Of a stretch of DNA of 64,000 nt, positions 42,938 to 52,160 are shown in pieces (the stretch's first letter is position 1; each line of letters opens with the position of its first letter). The position numbers were made by a program, and so were the translations under genes. Source of the stretch: Hyphomicrobiales bacterium. GTDB lineage: Bacteria > Pseudomonadota > Alphaproteobacteria > Rhizobiales > Rhizobiaceae. The notes below the pieces were generated by a model, which saw only the letters and a list, made by a program, of their open reading frames with translations, made no database searches and was not told the origin of the DNA. The stretch covers positions 31,259 through 95,258 of the forward strand of contig UCEY01000020.1 of NCBI GenBank assembly GCA_900471605.1. Direction: 5' to 3'.

Positions 42938-44383
42938 TCAATTGCCTTCATCATAAAGTTGGGTTGTCGCGGCGGCTGTCGTCTGGAGATCGACGAGACC
43001 AGCCCTTCTCACTGCGGCGGCGGCGCGTTCCCTTGCCTTTTGCTTGATTTCGGCTTCGTCCAGCGAGGTAATCCTGCCCGCCTTGTAGAGCGCGCGCCCG
43101 GCGACCCAGGTCTCGGCAATGGAATTGACCGATGCAGAATAAACGAGCGTTTGAAGCGGATCGTGGTACGGCGTCCACTCGATGTGATCGATATCGAACA
43201 GAATGAAGTCGGCTTGCTTGCCGACCTCGATGGAACCGATCTCATCGTCCCAGAGCAAGGCGCTGGCCGCCTCGATGGTCGCCATTCTCAGTGCCTTGCG
43301 CGCGCCGACAGCGTCTGGGTCAATATGTGCGTCCTTGAACAAGCCTGAAACGATATGCATCTGCCGCATCAGATTCAGGTTGCCGGCTGCAGAAACTCCG
43401 TCGGTACCGAGGCCGACCGTTACGCCCTTTCCCAGCATCTCCTTGTAACGGCCTATGGCGCTGGCGCCCTTGCCCAGTTTGAGCGAAGAGCAGGGGCAGA
43501 AAGCGACCTTGACGTTGCGGGCGGACAAGGCTTCCAAATCGTCGTCATTGACCGCGACGCAATGGGCGATCACCAGGTTGCTTCCCAATCCCCCGGCCGC
43601 ATGAATTCTCGAGACGGGCCAGACGCCGTGGTTTTTCTCACATACGCGCGCTTCCTCGATCGAGGTCGCGAGATGATATGTCGTGCCAACCCCCAGACGT
43701 TCCGACAGCGCACGCGCGCCGACATGCAGTTCCAGCGAGCAGGGCTCTTTTCCTTCGATATTGACCCAGCAGCGGATGCGTCCGCCGGCCCGGCCATTGA
43801 ACCGGCGTACACAATCCTCCAATGCGGCGAGGGCCGTTTGGGCATCGTCGAAGAAATGATGGCGCATCATTTCCTCCGACCAGCCTTCGGGAATGTCCTT
43901 GGGGCGGTTGTCAGCCGCGTGCCGTCCTGTAATACCGCGAATCCCTGATTGCTCGATCGCGTCCACCACATGGGCCGGATCGAATTGCGAGCCCATATCG
44001 AGGAAACATGTCGTTCCGCTGCGCAACATCTCGCAAATTCCCAGCAGCGCCCCCCAATATTCATCCTCGGGATCAATATGGGCATAGAAGGGTTTTGCCC
44101 AATTGAAGACCCAGGCCCGGGTATTGAGGTTGTCCGGAAACACCCCGCGAGAAAGCGTCTCGGAGAGATGCACATGCGTGTCGATGAAACCTGGGCAAAG
44201 CGCCCGCTGCCGCCCATCCATGATCGCGTCGAACGATGAGCGATCATGACGGCGCGCCACTTCGGCAGCCGGGCCGACATCGGCAATCCGGTCGCCGTCG
44301 AGCACGATACTTGCGTTGCGAAGAATGGTGTCGTCTTTATCGAGCTGAAACAACACGTCCAGGTTTTCGATCAATCTCCGCAT
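42938..44383 (-). CDS. COG0402-type amidohydrolase/aminohydrolase (pterin/guanine deaminase-like)
   Basis: A 481-aa metal-dependent deaminase or hydrolase. Metal ligands: HVHLSE near residue 65, the histidine in VIAHCVAVND and the aspartate in GLGTDGVSAAGN; the C-terminal IGSIEVGKQADFILFD is standard. The family includes guanine, 8-oxoguanine, S-adenosylhomocysteine, isoxanthopterin and triazine deaminases. The frame is open 162 codons upstream but that part is out-of-family, so I used ATG 44383. It follows the beta-RFAP-synthase-like gene by 8 bases. Given the molybdenum hydroxylase and pterin enzymes nearby, an aminopteridine or aminopyrimidine substrate is a reasonable hypothesis. Confidence 0.85.
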   Translation of the reverse strand: MRRLIENLDVLFQLDKDDTILRNASIVLDGDRIADVGPAAEVARRHDRSSFDAIMDGRQRALCPGFIDTHVHLSETLSRGVFPDNLNTRAWVFNWAKPFYAHIDPEDEYWGALLGICEMLRSGTTCFLDMGSQFDPAHVVDAIEQSGIRGITGRHAADNRPKDIPEGWSEEMMRHHFFDDAQTALAALEDCVRRFNGRAGGRIRCWVNIEGKEPCSLELHVGARALSERLGVGTTYHLATSIEEARVCEKNHGVWPVSRIHAAGGLGSNLVIAHCVAVNDDDLEALSARNVKVAFCPCSSLKLGKGASAIGRYKEMLGKGVTVGLGTDGVSAAGNLNLMRQMHIVSGLFKDAHIDPDAVGARKALRMATIEAASALLWDDEIGSIEVGKQADFILFDIDHIEWTPYHDPLQTLVYSASVNSIAETWVAGRALYKAGRITSLDEAEIKQKARERAAAAVRRAGLVDLQTTAAATTQLYDEGN

Positions 44384-44391
44384 GGCGGGTC

Positions 44392-45432
44392 TCAGTCCTG
44401 AAGCGCCGGAACCCTGAAGGTTCTGAGCTTGTGCCCCTCGTTGTCGCACCGTATCTCCGACACGGTTCCACCTTCGTATTGATCCATCACCTGCTGAATG
44501 GCCGCTGCGATCCCTGACCGGAAAGCCGGGTCGTCCATCTCCGGCCCCATTGCCAGCACTGACGAGCCCCAGCTGCTCATCGCAACGCCGCTGACGCCCA
44601 TTTCGCGCAGCTTTTCCATAACGACGGGGACGACCTCCGCCTGGCACTCGATCTGGTGAGACTTCCAGCGGCATTTCTGCAATTCGTTGATGCCCCGCGC
44701 GAAGATTTTCGGATCGTCCTCGATAACCGCGGGAATGAGCATCATCATTGTAATATGGCTGACCGCCCGAACGTCTTCCATCGGGATGGGGCAGACCTGG
44801 GCAAAGAGCTGCTGTTCCAGCGCGCCATGGATCTTGCGGGCAATTGGAGTGACCAGCAGCATAGGCCAATCCGGCATGTTGTATCGCGCGAGCAGCGGGC
44901 CGGGCGGGATGTCCATGGCCCAGCCCGACGTCATGAACGCACCGGCCTTGACTTCCGCCCGATGGCCGCAGTCGATGACGAAGCCCCCCTGGTCGAAGCA
45001 GTTGGAACCGATGCCGGATGTTCCGCCACGACCCACAAAGCGGGCGAGCTCGCGCCCGGGAAACTCGTAACCGTATAGGGTCGTGTAGGCTTTTGCGATT
45101 CCAAGCAGCAAAGCTGTCTTCGAACCGAGGCCGGCATGTGACGACACGGGCGATGTCACGGAGATGTCGACTTCAGGCAGGCGGAGCTTCTGTTGCAATG
45201 CGCCGAGGGCGATCCTGATGGCGTTCTCCGCTTCGGCGCGGTCGTCGGGATCGCGGATATCGCATCTGATCGCGTGGCGGCCGGTCGTTTTCGTCGCCGT
45301 TATCTCAAATCTGGGACTCGAGAGTGCGAAGCCCACTCCTCCATCCACGCGATCGGAGAAAGAGCCGTTCAGGTCTGCCAACGTCAAATGGAAGCGGCTC
45401 GGTGCACTGACGCTAACACTATGATACGACAT
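44392..45432 (-). CDS. Beta-ribofuranosylaminobenzene 5'-phosphate synthase-like GHMP-superfamily protein
   Basis: A 346-aa GHMP-fold protein. The start SVSAPSRFHLTLADLNGSFS, then VDGGVGFALSSPRFEI, the glycine-rich SSHAGLGSKTALLLGIAKAY loop, and GRGGTSGIGSNCFDQGGFVI match the beta-RFAP synthases. These join p-aminobenzoate or p-hydroxybenzoate to PRPP with loss of CO2 as the first committed step of methanopterin synthesis in archaea and methylotrophs. The late segment KCRWKSHQIECQ is also family-like. An AGGGAAC precedes ATG 45432. No other methanopterin gene is recognisable, so it more likely attaches a ribosyl group to a different aromatic acid, or has a related role. It is the first gene of the leftward operon. 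Confidence 0.82.
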   Translation of the reverse strand: MSYHSVSVSAPSRFHLTLADLNGSFSDRVDGGVGFALSSPRFEITATKTTGRHAIRCDIRDPDDRAEAENAIRIALGALQQKLRLPEVDISVTSPVSSHAGLGSKTALLLGIAKAYTTLYGYEFPGRELARFVGRGGTSGIGSNCFDQGGFVIDCGHRAEVKAGAFMTSGWAMDIPPGPLLARYNMPDWPMLLVTPIARKIHGALEQQLFAQVCPIPMEDVRAVSHITMMMLIPAVIEDDPKIFARGINELQKCRWKSHQIECQAEVVPVVMEKLREMGVSGVAMSSWGSSVLAMGPEMDDPAFRSGIAAAIQQVMDQYEGGTVSEIRCDNEGHKLRTFRVPALQD

Positions 45433-45883
45433 AATAAAAATGTTCCCTTTGGTTGTTGGCTTGCTAGGCTTCTGCAGTCCCCGCTGAGCAGGGAGGGATG
45501 GCTTATCAATGCCATCGGCGTTAGAAACATATCGATAAAATGAAACGTTGTATATATAAATAGATGATATTTATATAATTGCCTCCTGCTGTTTGGAGCC
45601 TCCGTCGAAAGGTCATCTCGGTGTCGCCGGCATCCCGCTTCGGAAGAAAATCCGGATGAAGCGCCCGACCAATCCAGCAGGCTTGATCAAGGTTCTGGAA
45701 CGGTCTGCAGCATTACGTGAGCGTTCCCGGCGGGTACTGCCAGCCGGAAGACGGAGTCTGATCCTCGGAACGGCGATATCTCGCAATGGCCCATGCGCCG
45801 TCGCTTGATAGGGGAGGGCTGTTTACGGCTGCCCGAGGTTTTCCAACCGTACATATCGCTGGGCGGCGGGCCGGAGGCGCCGT
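45433..45883. promoter_or_regulatory. Intergenic region with A+T-rich promoter for the leftward beta-RFAP-synthase-like operon
   Basis: The stretch 45530-45585 (TATATATAAATAGATG and following) is strongly A+T-rich and probably drives the leftward operon. The rest, up to the end of the flavodoxin-like reductase gene, has ordinary composition. A rightward frame around 45593-45808 lacks a ribosome-binding site and family motifs; I regard it as non-coding. Confidence 0.5.
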
Positions 45884-46465
45884 TCAGAATTTTTCCATCT
45901 GGGTGCGCACCTTGGACAGAAATTTCAGCCGCGTCGCGTCCGTCGAACGGTTCATGCCGTAGTGCGCAAGGTAGACGGTCTTGGCCATCGGGTGGATCTG
46001 AGCCCTGATGACGCGTGTGACGACCTTTCTTGGCGGATCCCCGACAAGAAATGCTTTCGAGCGATCCGCCCCATAGGTGGTTACGGCGGCAAGTTTTTTG
46101 ATATGGGTGAGAATGTAGTGCATGCGCTCATCTTGCAGCTCGAAAGAGACGCCAGGCAGAAAGACCCGGTCAAAGAACCCCTTGAGCATCGCGGGAAAGC
46201 CGAAATGCCAGATCGGCGTCACCAGAACCAGCGCTTCGGCATTCTTCAGGCGCTGAACATAGGATTCCACGTTTTCCCGGTTGATGGGGACGTCGTGGTA
46301 TATCGATCGTTCGTGGCGGGTCAGAACCGGGGTAAAGCCTTCGGCATAAAGATCGCAGCAGTCCACCTGGTGTCCGGCCTGTTCCAGGCCAAGTCTCGTC
46401 TGTTCGCAAAGCGAGGCGCCGTAGCTTGATTCAACGGGATGGGAATACAGGAGAAGGGTTCGCAT
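45884..46465 (-). CDS. NAD(P)H-dependent oxidoreductase, flavodoxin-like (KefF/MdaB/NQO type)
   Basis: A 193-aa flavoprotein. The N-terminus RTLLLYSHPVESSYGASLCE binds FMN/FAD phosphate, and LVTPIWHFGFPAMLKGFFDRVFLPGV is the signature of this quinone-reductase family (given in two parts: LVTPIWHFGFPAML and KGFFDRVFLPGV). It reduces quinones or supplies reduced flavin. In this setting it might provide reduced FMN for the RutA-like monooxygenase. It is the last gene of the leftward set starting at 52817. Confidence 0.85.
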   Translation of the reverse strand: MRTLLLYSHPVESSYGASLCEQTRLGLEQAGHQVDCCDLYAEGFTPVLTRHERSIYHDVPINRENVESYVQRLKNAEALVLVTPIWHFGFPAMLKGFFDRVFLPGVSFELQDERMHYILTHIKKLAAVTTYGADRSKAFLVGDPPRKVVTRVIRAQIHPMAKTVYLAHYGMNRSTDATRLKFLSKVRTQMEKF

Positions 46466-46598
46466 TTTCTATCCGTGTCGTTGGGTGCTGCCGTGGTGGC
46501 AGAAACAGAAAACCAAGGGTGTTCACGGCAATTCCGGGATGGTGCGTGGCCGCTTTCCGTCCGAAATCGCACAAGGCCGGCGATGCCCGGCGGTTGGT

Positions 46599-47630
46599 TT
46601 AACCGGCACGCAAGCGCTGCTGTCGCCGTAGCCTTGGAAACAGCGCGTAGGCGTTCTCAACCGAGATCTTCAGGCAATCCTCCGGCGAAAGTCCGCTCGC
46701 GTTGAGCGTTTGCAGCGGCGTCATGTCGGCGGGAGGGAATGAGTAGTCGGTTCCCAGAACTATTTTGTCGGAGGATACGCTTTCAGCAAGGAAGCGCAGG
46801 ATCTTCGGGCTATGAACCACGGTGTCGAAGAAGAAATTCTTCACATAATAGGAAGTTTCTCTTTCGGCGGCATATTGTTGCTGTGCTTTGTTCATCCGAA
46901 CATAGAGCCGGTCAAAACGCCCCATGAGGAATGGCAGCAGGCCCCCGCCGTGTGAAATCAGGATGCGCAACCCCGGAAAGCGGTCCAGCACGCCCGAGCC
47001 GACCAGCGAACCGATCGCCAAAGTCGTGTCATAGGGATATTGGACGACCTGGGTGAGCGCATATTTCTTGATCCGTGCTCCCGGCACTGCCTGAACGGGA
47101 TGGATCATTACCGGCACGTCCAGTTGCTCCAGTTTCGACCAAAGGGGATCCAGGTAGACATCGCCCAGGTTGACGTCATCCACATTGGCCGCGAGGCACA
47201 CGCCGACAGCCCCCATTGAAAGCACCGCATGTTCGACCTCTGACGCGGCAAGCTCAGGCTCATTCAGCGGAATGGATGCGATGAACGAGAACCTGTCGGG
47301 ATATTGGGCACAAAGATGCTGATAGGCCTTGTTCATGAGCCTGTGCCACGCCGTCGCTTTTTCTTTCGGCAGCGAATAGGCGAAGATATCCGTCCATTGA
47401 CTGAGGACCTGATGGGAGACACCCATCTCGGCCATGCCCTGCAATCTCTGCTCGACTGTTTCGACCAGTTGCGGAAAGAAGGGGCGGACTTTGAGGCCAT
47501 AGTCGAAATGCAGCGCCGGTATCGATCCGGGCGTGTCGCGGTGCAGGGTGATCCCGAAATCCTGAGCACGCTCGTCCAGGACATCCAGCACTTCTTTGGG
47601 CACGTAGTGGGCATGCGTATCAATGGCCAT
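46599..47630 (-). CDS. Amidohydrolase-family decarboxylase (ACMSD-like)
   Basis: A 343-aa member of the ACMSD branch of amidohydrolases, which mostly decarboxylate aromatic acids non-oxidatively. Metal ligands are visible: DTHAHYVP at residues 4-11, the histidine in PVMIHPVQAVPG, ILISHGGGLLPFLMGR and the aspartate in VLGTDYSFPP. The family includes aminocarboxymuconate semialdehyde, orsellinate, 5-carboxyvanillate and isoorotate (5-carboxyuracil) decarboxylases. Located just after the molybdenum hydroxylase genes, it may remove a carboxylate from a hydroxylated heterocycle. Substrate unknown. Confidence 0.85.
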   Translation of the reverse strand: MAIDTHAHYVPKEVLDVLDERAQDFGITLHRDTPGSIPALHFDYGLKVRPFFPQLVETVEQRLQGMAEMGVSHQVLSQWTDIFAYSLPKEKATAWHRLMNKAYQHLCAQYPDRFSFIASIPLNEPELAASEVEHAVLSMGAVGVCLAANVDDVNLGDVYLDPLWSKLEQLDVPVMIHPVQAVPGARIKKYALTQVVQYPYDTTLAIGSLVGSGVLDRFPGLRILISHGGGLLPFLMGRFDRLYVRMNKAQQQYAAERETSYYVKNFFFDTVVHSPKILRFLAESVSSDKIVLGTDYSFPPADMTPLQTLNASGLSPEDCLKISVENAYALFPRLRRQQRLRAG

Positions 47631-47699
47631 GTCTTCTACCTTTCATGAACAAATGTCGTTATCGCCGCGGGAGTGAGGACGTGGGCCTGTCGTCACGCG

Positions 47700-50099
47700 T
47701 CAACGCGCCGGGTTGATGCCGCGGCAGAAAGAGGAAGTGTCGTCTGCCGCGTTTCGAAAATGCGAATCCCATTCCGTGGCGCTTCCTTGCCGCGCGGGCC
47801 AAGATGCGCGTGTATGTGCGCTGTCCGTGCGGGCCAGGAGATCGAACAGGGACTTTGGCGTTATCGGCAGCCGCCGCGGCGCTATTGTTGCGCCGAATGC
47901 ATCTTCCACGGCCGCCGCGACAGCGGCACCGGCAGCGTTGATGCCGCCCTCGCCCGCTCCCTTCAGTCCGAGGGGGTTCGTGGGGCTTGGCCAATCCTCG
48001 AGCACCAGAATGTCGAACGCCGGCACGTCCACGGTCCTCGGCGTCACGTAGTGCGCAAAGGAGATCGTCAGCGGCTGGCCGTCGGCGGAGAATGATATTT
48101 CTTCCATCAGAGCGCCGCCGATACCCTGCACGGCACCTCCCAGCAGTTGCGCCCTGACGAGATCCGGATTGACCGCCCGCCCGATCTCATAGGCAATGTG
48201 GTATTTTTCGACCATGACACTCAGGTCGTCCGGATCGACTTTCACCTGCGCTATATGCACGCCATAGGGGCACGCCATGGCGCCGGAGCTGAAATCAGCT
48301 TCCGCGACGAGCTGAGTATCGGGAGCGGCCGTGTCGAGCGCCGCGCGCAGCTGGAGGAGATTCAGGCTCCTGCCGTCGATGCAGCAGCCCTCACCGTGAA
48401 CAGTTACTTCGCCGGTAGTCACACCATAAAGCGCGGCGGACACTTCAATCAGTTTCTGGCGGAAAATGCGGCTGGCCTCGTGGATGGCCGAGCCTGCCAT
48501 CAGAGTTGTACGGGAGGCGAATGTCCCTCCGCTTTGCGCGATGCGATCCGTCTGGCCACGCACGAGCCGGAATGCGTCCATCGGCAAGCCAAGCCCATCC
48601 GCCGCGATTTGCGTCAGGGCCGTCTCCATGCCCTGCCCAAGCGATGAGGTGCCGGTAACGATTTCTATCTTGCCGTCGGATGCGAGTTCGAGACGGACCG
48701 TTTCGTGGAGCGCGGTATCGGTTTTCTCCACGAACATGGCGACGCCGATACCGACGCACTCGCCTTCTCGCCGCCGTTCCTCTGCTGCCCGTCTCAGTTC
48801 CGGAAGATCGAAGGCCTCTATCGCTGTCTCGAGCGTCTGCCGGTAATCCCCCGAATCGTACACTACCCTTTTGCCGGTGGCCTCGATCTTTCGTTCGAAA
48901 GGCATTTCCGCGGCGCTGATCAGGTTCCTGCGGCGAACCTCCACGGGATCCAGCGCGAGCGCCGCGGCAATCGCGTCGATCATCCGCTCCATAGCAAAGG
49001 TTGCTTCAAAGCGGCCCGGCGCGCGATATGTGCCGCAGGGTGTCTTGTTGGTCAGGTGCACCGTCGCCGTCGCGCGATAGGCCGGGATGCGATACGGCCC
49101 GGGCAGAAAGGCGCAGGACAGGTCGGAGACCTTGATCTCATGCGTTCGAAGATAGGCGCCTTGATCCGTGGCCAATCGGGCATGCAGACCTGCAATGACG
49201 CCGCCCTCGCTGACGGCCGCGTCAAGGTGAATCATTTGATCGCGCGAGTGGTTGATGGCGAGGAAATGTTCCGACCGGTCTTCGATCCATTTGACGGGGC
49301 GCCCCAGCCGCAATGCGGCAAAGGCCACGAGAACATCCTCGGGGTACAGTTCGCCTCGCACGCCAAATCCCCCGCCGGCATGCCCTTCCCGCAAGACAAC
49401 GCTGTCGATATCGAGGGACAATATCTTTGCGAGTTCCTGGCGGTTGGCATGGGGAACCTTTGCCGCGCCGTAAAGGTCGAAGCCCGCTGCATGCGCATGC
49501 GGCACGGCGATCGCGCCGCGTGTCTCCAATGGCACGGCCGTCTGGCGGGCAATCTGGCATGAGATGGAGATTTTGTGGTCGGCAGCCGCGAACGCGGCCT
49601 CGATATCGCCATAACCCTTTTCAATCCGTGCGATTTCGTTGCGGCCACGCAGGAGAGGCTCGCTCCGGCTGTCCGGTCGAGGTTCGCAATCAAGAACAGG
49701 GGGCAGTATCTCGGCGTCGATCGCGACCAGTCGACCGGCGTCTTCGGCAAGGTAGGGATCGGTCGCCAAGACAATCGCGACGGGCTCACCCACGTAGCGC
49801 AACTCTTCCAACGCCATAAGCCGCTGTCGATATTGCAGCAGATCACGATCGGGTACGCGGCGAAATCCGATCGGGGAAAGGTCCCGGATGTCGTTTCCCA
49901 CCCATACAGCGATCACACCCGGAGCCATGGCGGCCTTGTCGACAATCACCGTCTTCAGCCGCGCATGGGCATAGGGTGATCGAACGACATGCATATGCAG
50001 CATGTCTTCAAACGCCAGCGAGCCGACAAACCGCGTGTTGGCGCGCAGCAGATCATCGTCCTCCAACCTGTCGACGGACCGGCCTATCATGGTCCGCAT
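47700..50099 (-). CDS. Xanthine dehydrogenase-family molybdopterin-binding subunit (large subunit)
   Basis: A 799-aa molybdenum hydroxylase catalytic subunit. Evidence: the N-terminal VRSPYAHARLKTV region, HAGGGFGVRGELYPEDVL for the cofactor pocket, TYRAPGRFEATFAMER, TSSLGQGMETALTQIAADGL, and near the end GLKGAGEGGINAAGAAVA with the catalytic glutamate. The cysteine-containing loop of form I carbon monoxide dehydrogenases is absent, so it hydroxylates a heterocycle or aldehyde. It is third in the order FAD subunit, iron-sulfur subunit, large subunit. The last genes overlap by 13 bases. With pterin-related neighbours, hydroxylation of a pteridine is plausible. Confidence 0.93.
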   Translation of the reverse strand: MRTMIGRSVDRLEDDDLLRANTRFVGSLAFEDMLHMHVVRSPYAHARLKTVIVDKAAMAPGVIAVWVGNDIRDLSPIGFRRVPDRDLLQYRQRLMALEELRYVGEPVAIVLATDPYLAEDAGRLVAIDAEILPPVLDCEPRPDSRSEPLLRGRNEIARIEKGYGDIEAAFAAADHKISISCQIARQTAVPLETRGAIAVPHAHAAGFDLYGAAKVPHANRQELAKILSLDIDSVVLREGHAGGGFGVRGELYPEDVLVAFAALRLGRPVKWIEDRSEHFLAINHSRDQMIHLDAAVSEGGVIAGLHARLATDQGAYLRTHEIKVSDLSCAFLPGPYRIPAYRATATVHLTNKTPCGTYRAPGRFEATFAMERMIDAIAAALALDPVEVRRRNLISAAEMPFERKIEATGKRVVYDSGDYRQTLETAIEAFDLPELRRAAEERRREGECVGIGVAMFVEKTDTALHETVRLELASDGKIEIVTGTSSLGQGMETALTQIAADGLGLPMDAFRLVRGQTDRIAQSGGTFASRTTLMAGSAIHEASRIFRQKLIEVSAALYGVTTGEVTVHGEGCCIDGRSLNLLQLRAALDTAAPDTQLVAEADFSSGAMACPYGVHIAQVKVDPDDLSVMVEKYHIAYEIGRAVNPDLVRAQLLGGAVQGIGGALMEEISFSADGQPLTISFAHYVTPRTVDVPAFDILVLEDWPSPTNPLGLKGAGEGGINAAGAAVAAAVEDAFGATIAPRRLPITPKSLFDLLARTDSAHTRASWPARQGSATEWDSHFRNAADDTSSFCRGINPAR

Positions 50100-50578
50100 C
50101 CATTTTCGGCGCGCAATGCAAGGAGTTCCGTAACAGCCGAGACGATCGGGCTATATCCGGTGCAGCGACACAGATTGGCGGACAACGTCTGAACAGCCTG
50201 ATCGAGCGGCAATGCGTTCCGCAATATGTATTCGGCCAGGATCATGAAGCCCGGCGTGCAATAGCCGCACTGTATCGCCCTATGTTTTTTAAAGGCTTTT
50301 CGGATTGCAGCGAGCATTGCGGGATCCGCCAAAGCCTCCGCAGTCCGAATATCGGCACCATCGGCCTGTACCGCGAAAAGCAGGCAGCCTCTGATCGGCA
50401 CGCCATCGACGCTGACGGTGCAGGAGCCGCAATCACCCTGGCCGCAGCCCACGCGAGCACTCTTCATGCCGCATTCCTGATCGAGAACATGGGTCAACGA
50501 TCGCCGGGGAGCTACCTGCAGAACCTGCACGTGACCGTTCAGCTTGAAGGATACGGTGTGGAGTTCGGTGTCCTCCAT
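50087..50578 (-). CDS. (2Fe-2S)-binding subunit of the molybdenum hydroxylase
   Basis: A 163-aa electron-transfer subunit with two 2Fe-2S clusters: VGCGQGDCGSCTV with upstream cysteine for the plant-ferredoxin-type cluster and CGYCTPGFM followed by LCRCTGY for the helical cluster. It overlaps the large-subunit gene by 13 bases and the FAD-subunit gene by one base. It passes electrons from the molybdenum site to FAD. Confidence 0.95.
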   Translation of the reverse strand: MEDTELHTVSFKLNGHVQVLQVAPRRSLTHVLDQECGMKSARVGCGQGDCGSCTVSVDGVPIRGCLLFAVQADGADIRTAEALADPAMLAAIRKAFKKHRAIQCGYCTPGFMILAEYILRNALPLDQAVQTLSANLCRCTGYSPIVSAVTELLALRAENGCGP

Positions 50579-51447
50579 CAGTGCCCCAATGCCTGTGCGA
50601 CTGCACGCGTTATCGCCACGGCAGCAAGGTGCTCAAGATAGGGCTCGAGATCGAAAGCCTGTTGTCGAACCGCCGCTTTGGCGACATCGGCAAGGTCGTT
50701 GCCGCCATCGACGGATGCAGGGCGACCGGACAACCAGTCCTCCAGGGCCTGAAGACGGCAAGGAACGGGCGTGCACGCCCCAACCGCAATGCGGCAATCC
50801 CGAACGCAAGCGTCTTGCAACGTGACAGCGGCCAGGGCGAATGCGGAAGTGGGTCGGTTTTGTTGAGGAGCAAGTTGAGCGAACCCATATCGCCAATGAG
50901 CGGATGGAACCTTGATTTTGACCCTGGTAATCATGTCGCCGGGTTTCAGCGTCGTTCTGCCGTCCCTGTTCAGGAATTCAGCATATCGCTCGCAGCGTGC
51001 GCCGCCGGCATTCTCGATAACGATGTCCGCATCCAACAGAAGCGACAGCAAGGCCCACTGCGCCTTCGGACTTGCATTGGCGAGACTGCCGCCAATGGTC
51101 CCTCTCAGTCTGATCGGGAGGTTTCCGATTGCTCCTGCCATTCGGCCGAGAAGTTGCGCAAAACCGGATGGCAGTGAAAGACCGCTGACTTCGGCATCCC
51201 AACATAAGCTCTGGTGGCGGACCATTGCTCCGATTTCCAGAACGTCATCCACAACAGCGAGCGTCGACAAGTCTGCGATCCTGTTGAGATCGACAACATT
51301 TTTGGGGGTTTCCTGGCGAAGGTTCATTCGCGGAACCAGACTCTGACCGCCGGCGAGGATTACGCCATCCGTCTTATGCCGGGAAAGAAGCTCCAGGGCC
51401 TGATGAAGTCCGGACGGTCTATGATACAGGAACGGTGCGGGATACAT
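50578..51447 (-). CDS. FAD-binding subunit of the molybdenum hydroxylase (CoxM/CutM type)
   Basis: A 289-aa flavoprotein of the vanillyl-alcohol-oxidase fold. The FAD-binding segments are VILAGGQSLVPRMNLRQ near residue 34 and LRGTIGGSLANASPKAQ near residue 110, both typical of CO dehydrogenase medium subunits. It is the first gene of the three-gene hydroxylase set; 176 bases without a gene separate it from the PTPS-like gene upstream. Confidence 0.93.
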   Translation of the reverse strand: MYPAPFLYHRPSGLHQALELLSRHKTDGVILAGGQSLVPRMNLRQETPKNVVDLNRIADLSTLAVVDDVLEIGAMVRHQSLCWDAEVSGLSLPSGFAQLLGRMAGAIGNLPIRLRGTIGGSLANASPKAQWALLSLLLDADIVIENAGGARCERYAEFLNRDGRTTLKPGDMITRVKIKVPSAHWRYGFAQLAPQQNRPTSAFALAAVTLQDACVRDCRIAVGACTPVPCRLQALEDWLSGRPASVDGGNDLADVAKAAVRQQAFDLEPYLEHLAAVAITRAVAQALGH

Positions 51448-51623
51448 TGAACTACCGAGAATTCCGGGTGTTGCATACGAGCGCGCGGGACCACAATGAA
51501 AGCCGTCTCAGCGAAGAGGCGGGCTTGAAAAATCTTGAGAGCGGGTATTCGACCGGCATCCAGATCCGGGCGCTGTTTGCGGTGGCAGGCGCTGGAAGCG
51601 TTGGATGTCAAAATTCGCCGCCA

Positions 51624-52154
51624 TCACGGGGCCGCCGGAGAATTCCAGCTTGTACGTACTTCGTAGATGGCGGAATTTCCCGCGTGCTCTCGAATTTCCA
51701 CGGACTCGAGCGATACACGCCCGTTCGTCATGTCGTCGGCAACTTGTGCCACATGATCGTGGACGTACCGGGCCAGCGCCTCGCATCCCACTGCCGGCAG
51801 GATGCGCAGGTCAACGACACCAGCGGCCGCAAGATCTCGAAGCCGGGGCAATTCAGGGTCGTCGGCGGCAGCAATCATCGTGTGATCCAGAAGGTCGTGC
51901 AGCCACGCTTTCACCGGCTTCAGGGAGCCGAAGTCGAGGCACCAGTTGTGGTGATCAAGATGAGGGGTTGCAAATACCAGCTTCACCGCCAGGGCATAGC
52001 CATGGACAAGCCTGCAATGCGAATCTGCGCGCCATTGGCGGAAACAGCACGACAGCCCTTCGTTGTGATCGTAAGTCTTGGTCGATCTGTAGATTTCAAG
52101 CCGCCCGACATTTTGTCGAACAGAGCGGAGAGTAGCGTCGACACCTGTGTCCAT
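51624..52154 (-). CDS. 6-pyruvoyl-tetrahydropterin synthase/QueD-family protein
   Basis: A 176-aa PTPS-fold protein. The segment FRQWRADSHCRLVHGYAL contains the catalytic cysteine and zinc-ligand region, and LDFGSLKPVKAWLHDLLDHT is the family's second landmark; the late EIREHAGNSAIYE carries the conserved glutamate. In QueD the zinc motif is HGH; here it is HGY, as in an alphaproteobacterial paralogue group, so zinc binding or chemistry may differ. It is directly next to GTP cyclohydrolase I (6 bases), whose product dihydroneopterin triphosphate is the normal PTPS/QueD substrate, which strongly suggests consecutive steps. Confidence 0.82.
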   Translation of the reverse strand: MDTGVDATLRSVRQNVGRLEIYRSTKTYDHNEGLSCCFRQWRADSHCRLVHGYALAVKLVFATPHLDHHNWCLDFGSLKPVKAWLHDLLDHTMIAAADDPELPRLRDLAAAGVVDLRILPAVGCEALARYVHDHVAQVADDMTNGRVSLESVEIREHAGNSAIYEVRTSWNSPAAP

Positions 52155-52160
52155 GATTGA

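Noticed and set aside
44384..44869. 162-codon N-terminal extension of the COG0402-type amidohydrolase
   Set aside because: The extra part is antisense-like to the beta-RFAP-synthase-like gene and unlike the family; the ATG at 44383 fits.
45593..45808. Rightward small frame in the A+T-rich gap
   Set aside because: No ribosome-binding site, arginine-rich random-looking content, and no motif.
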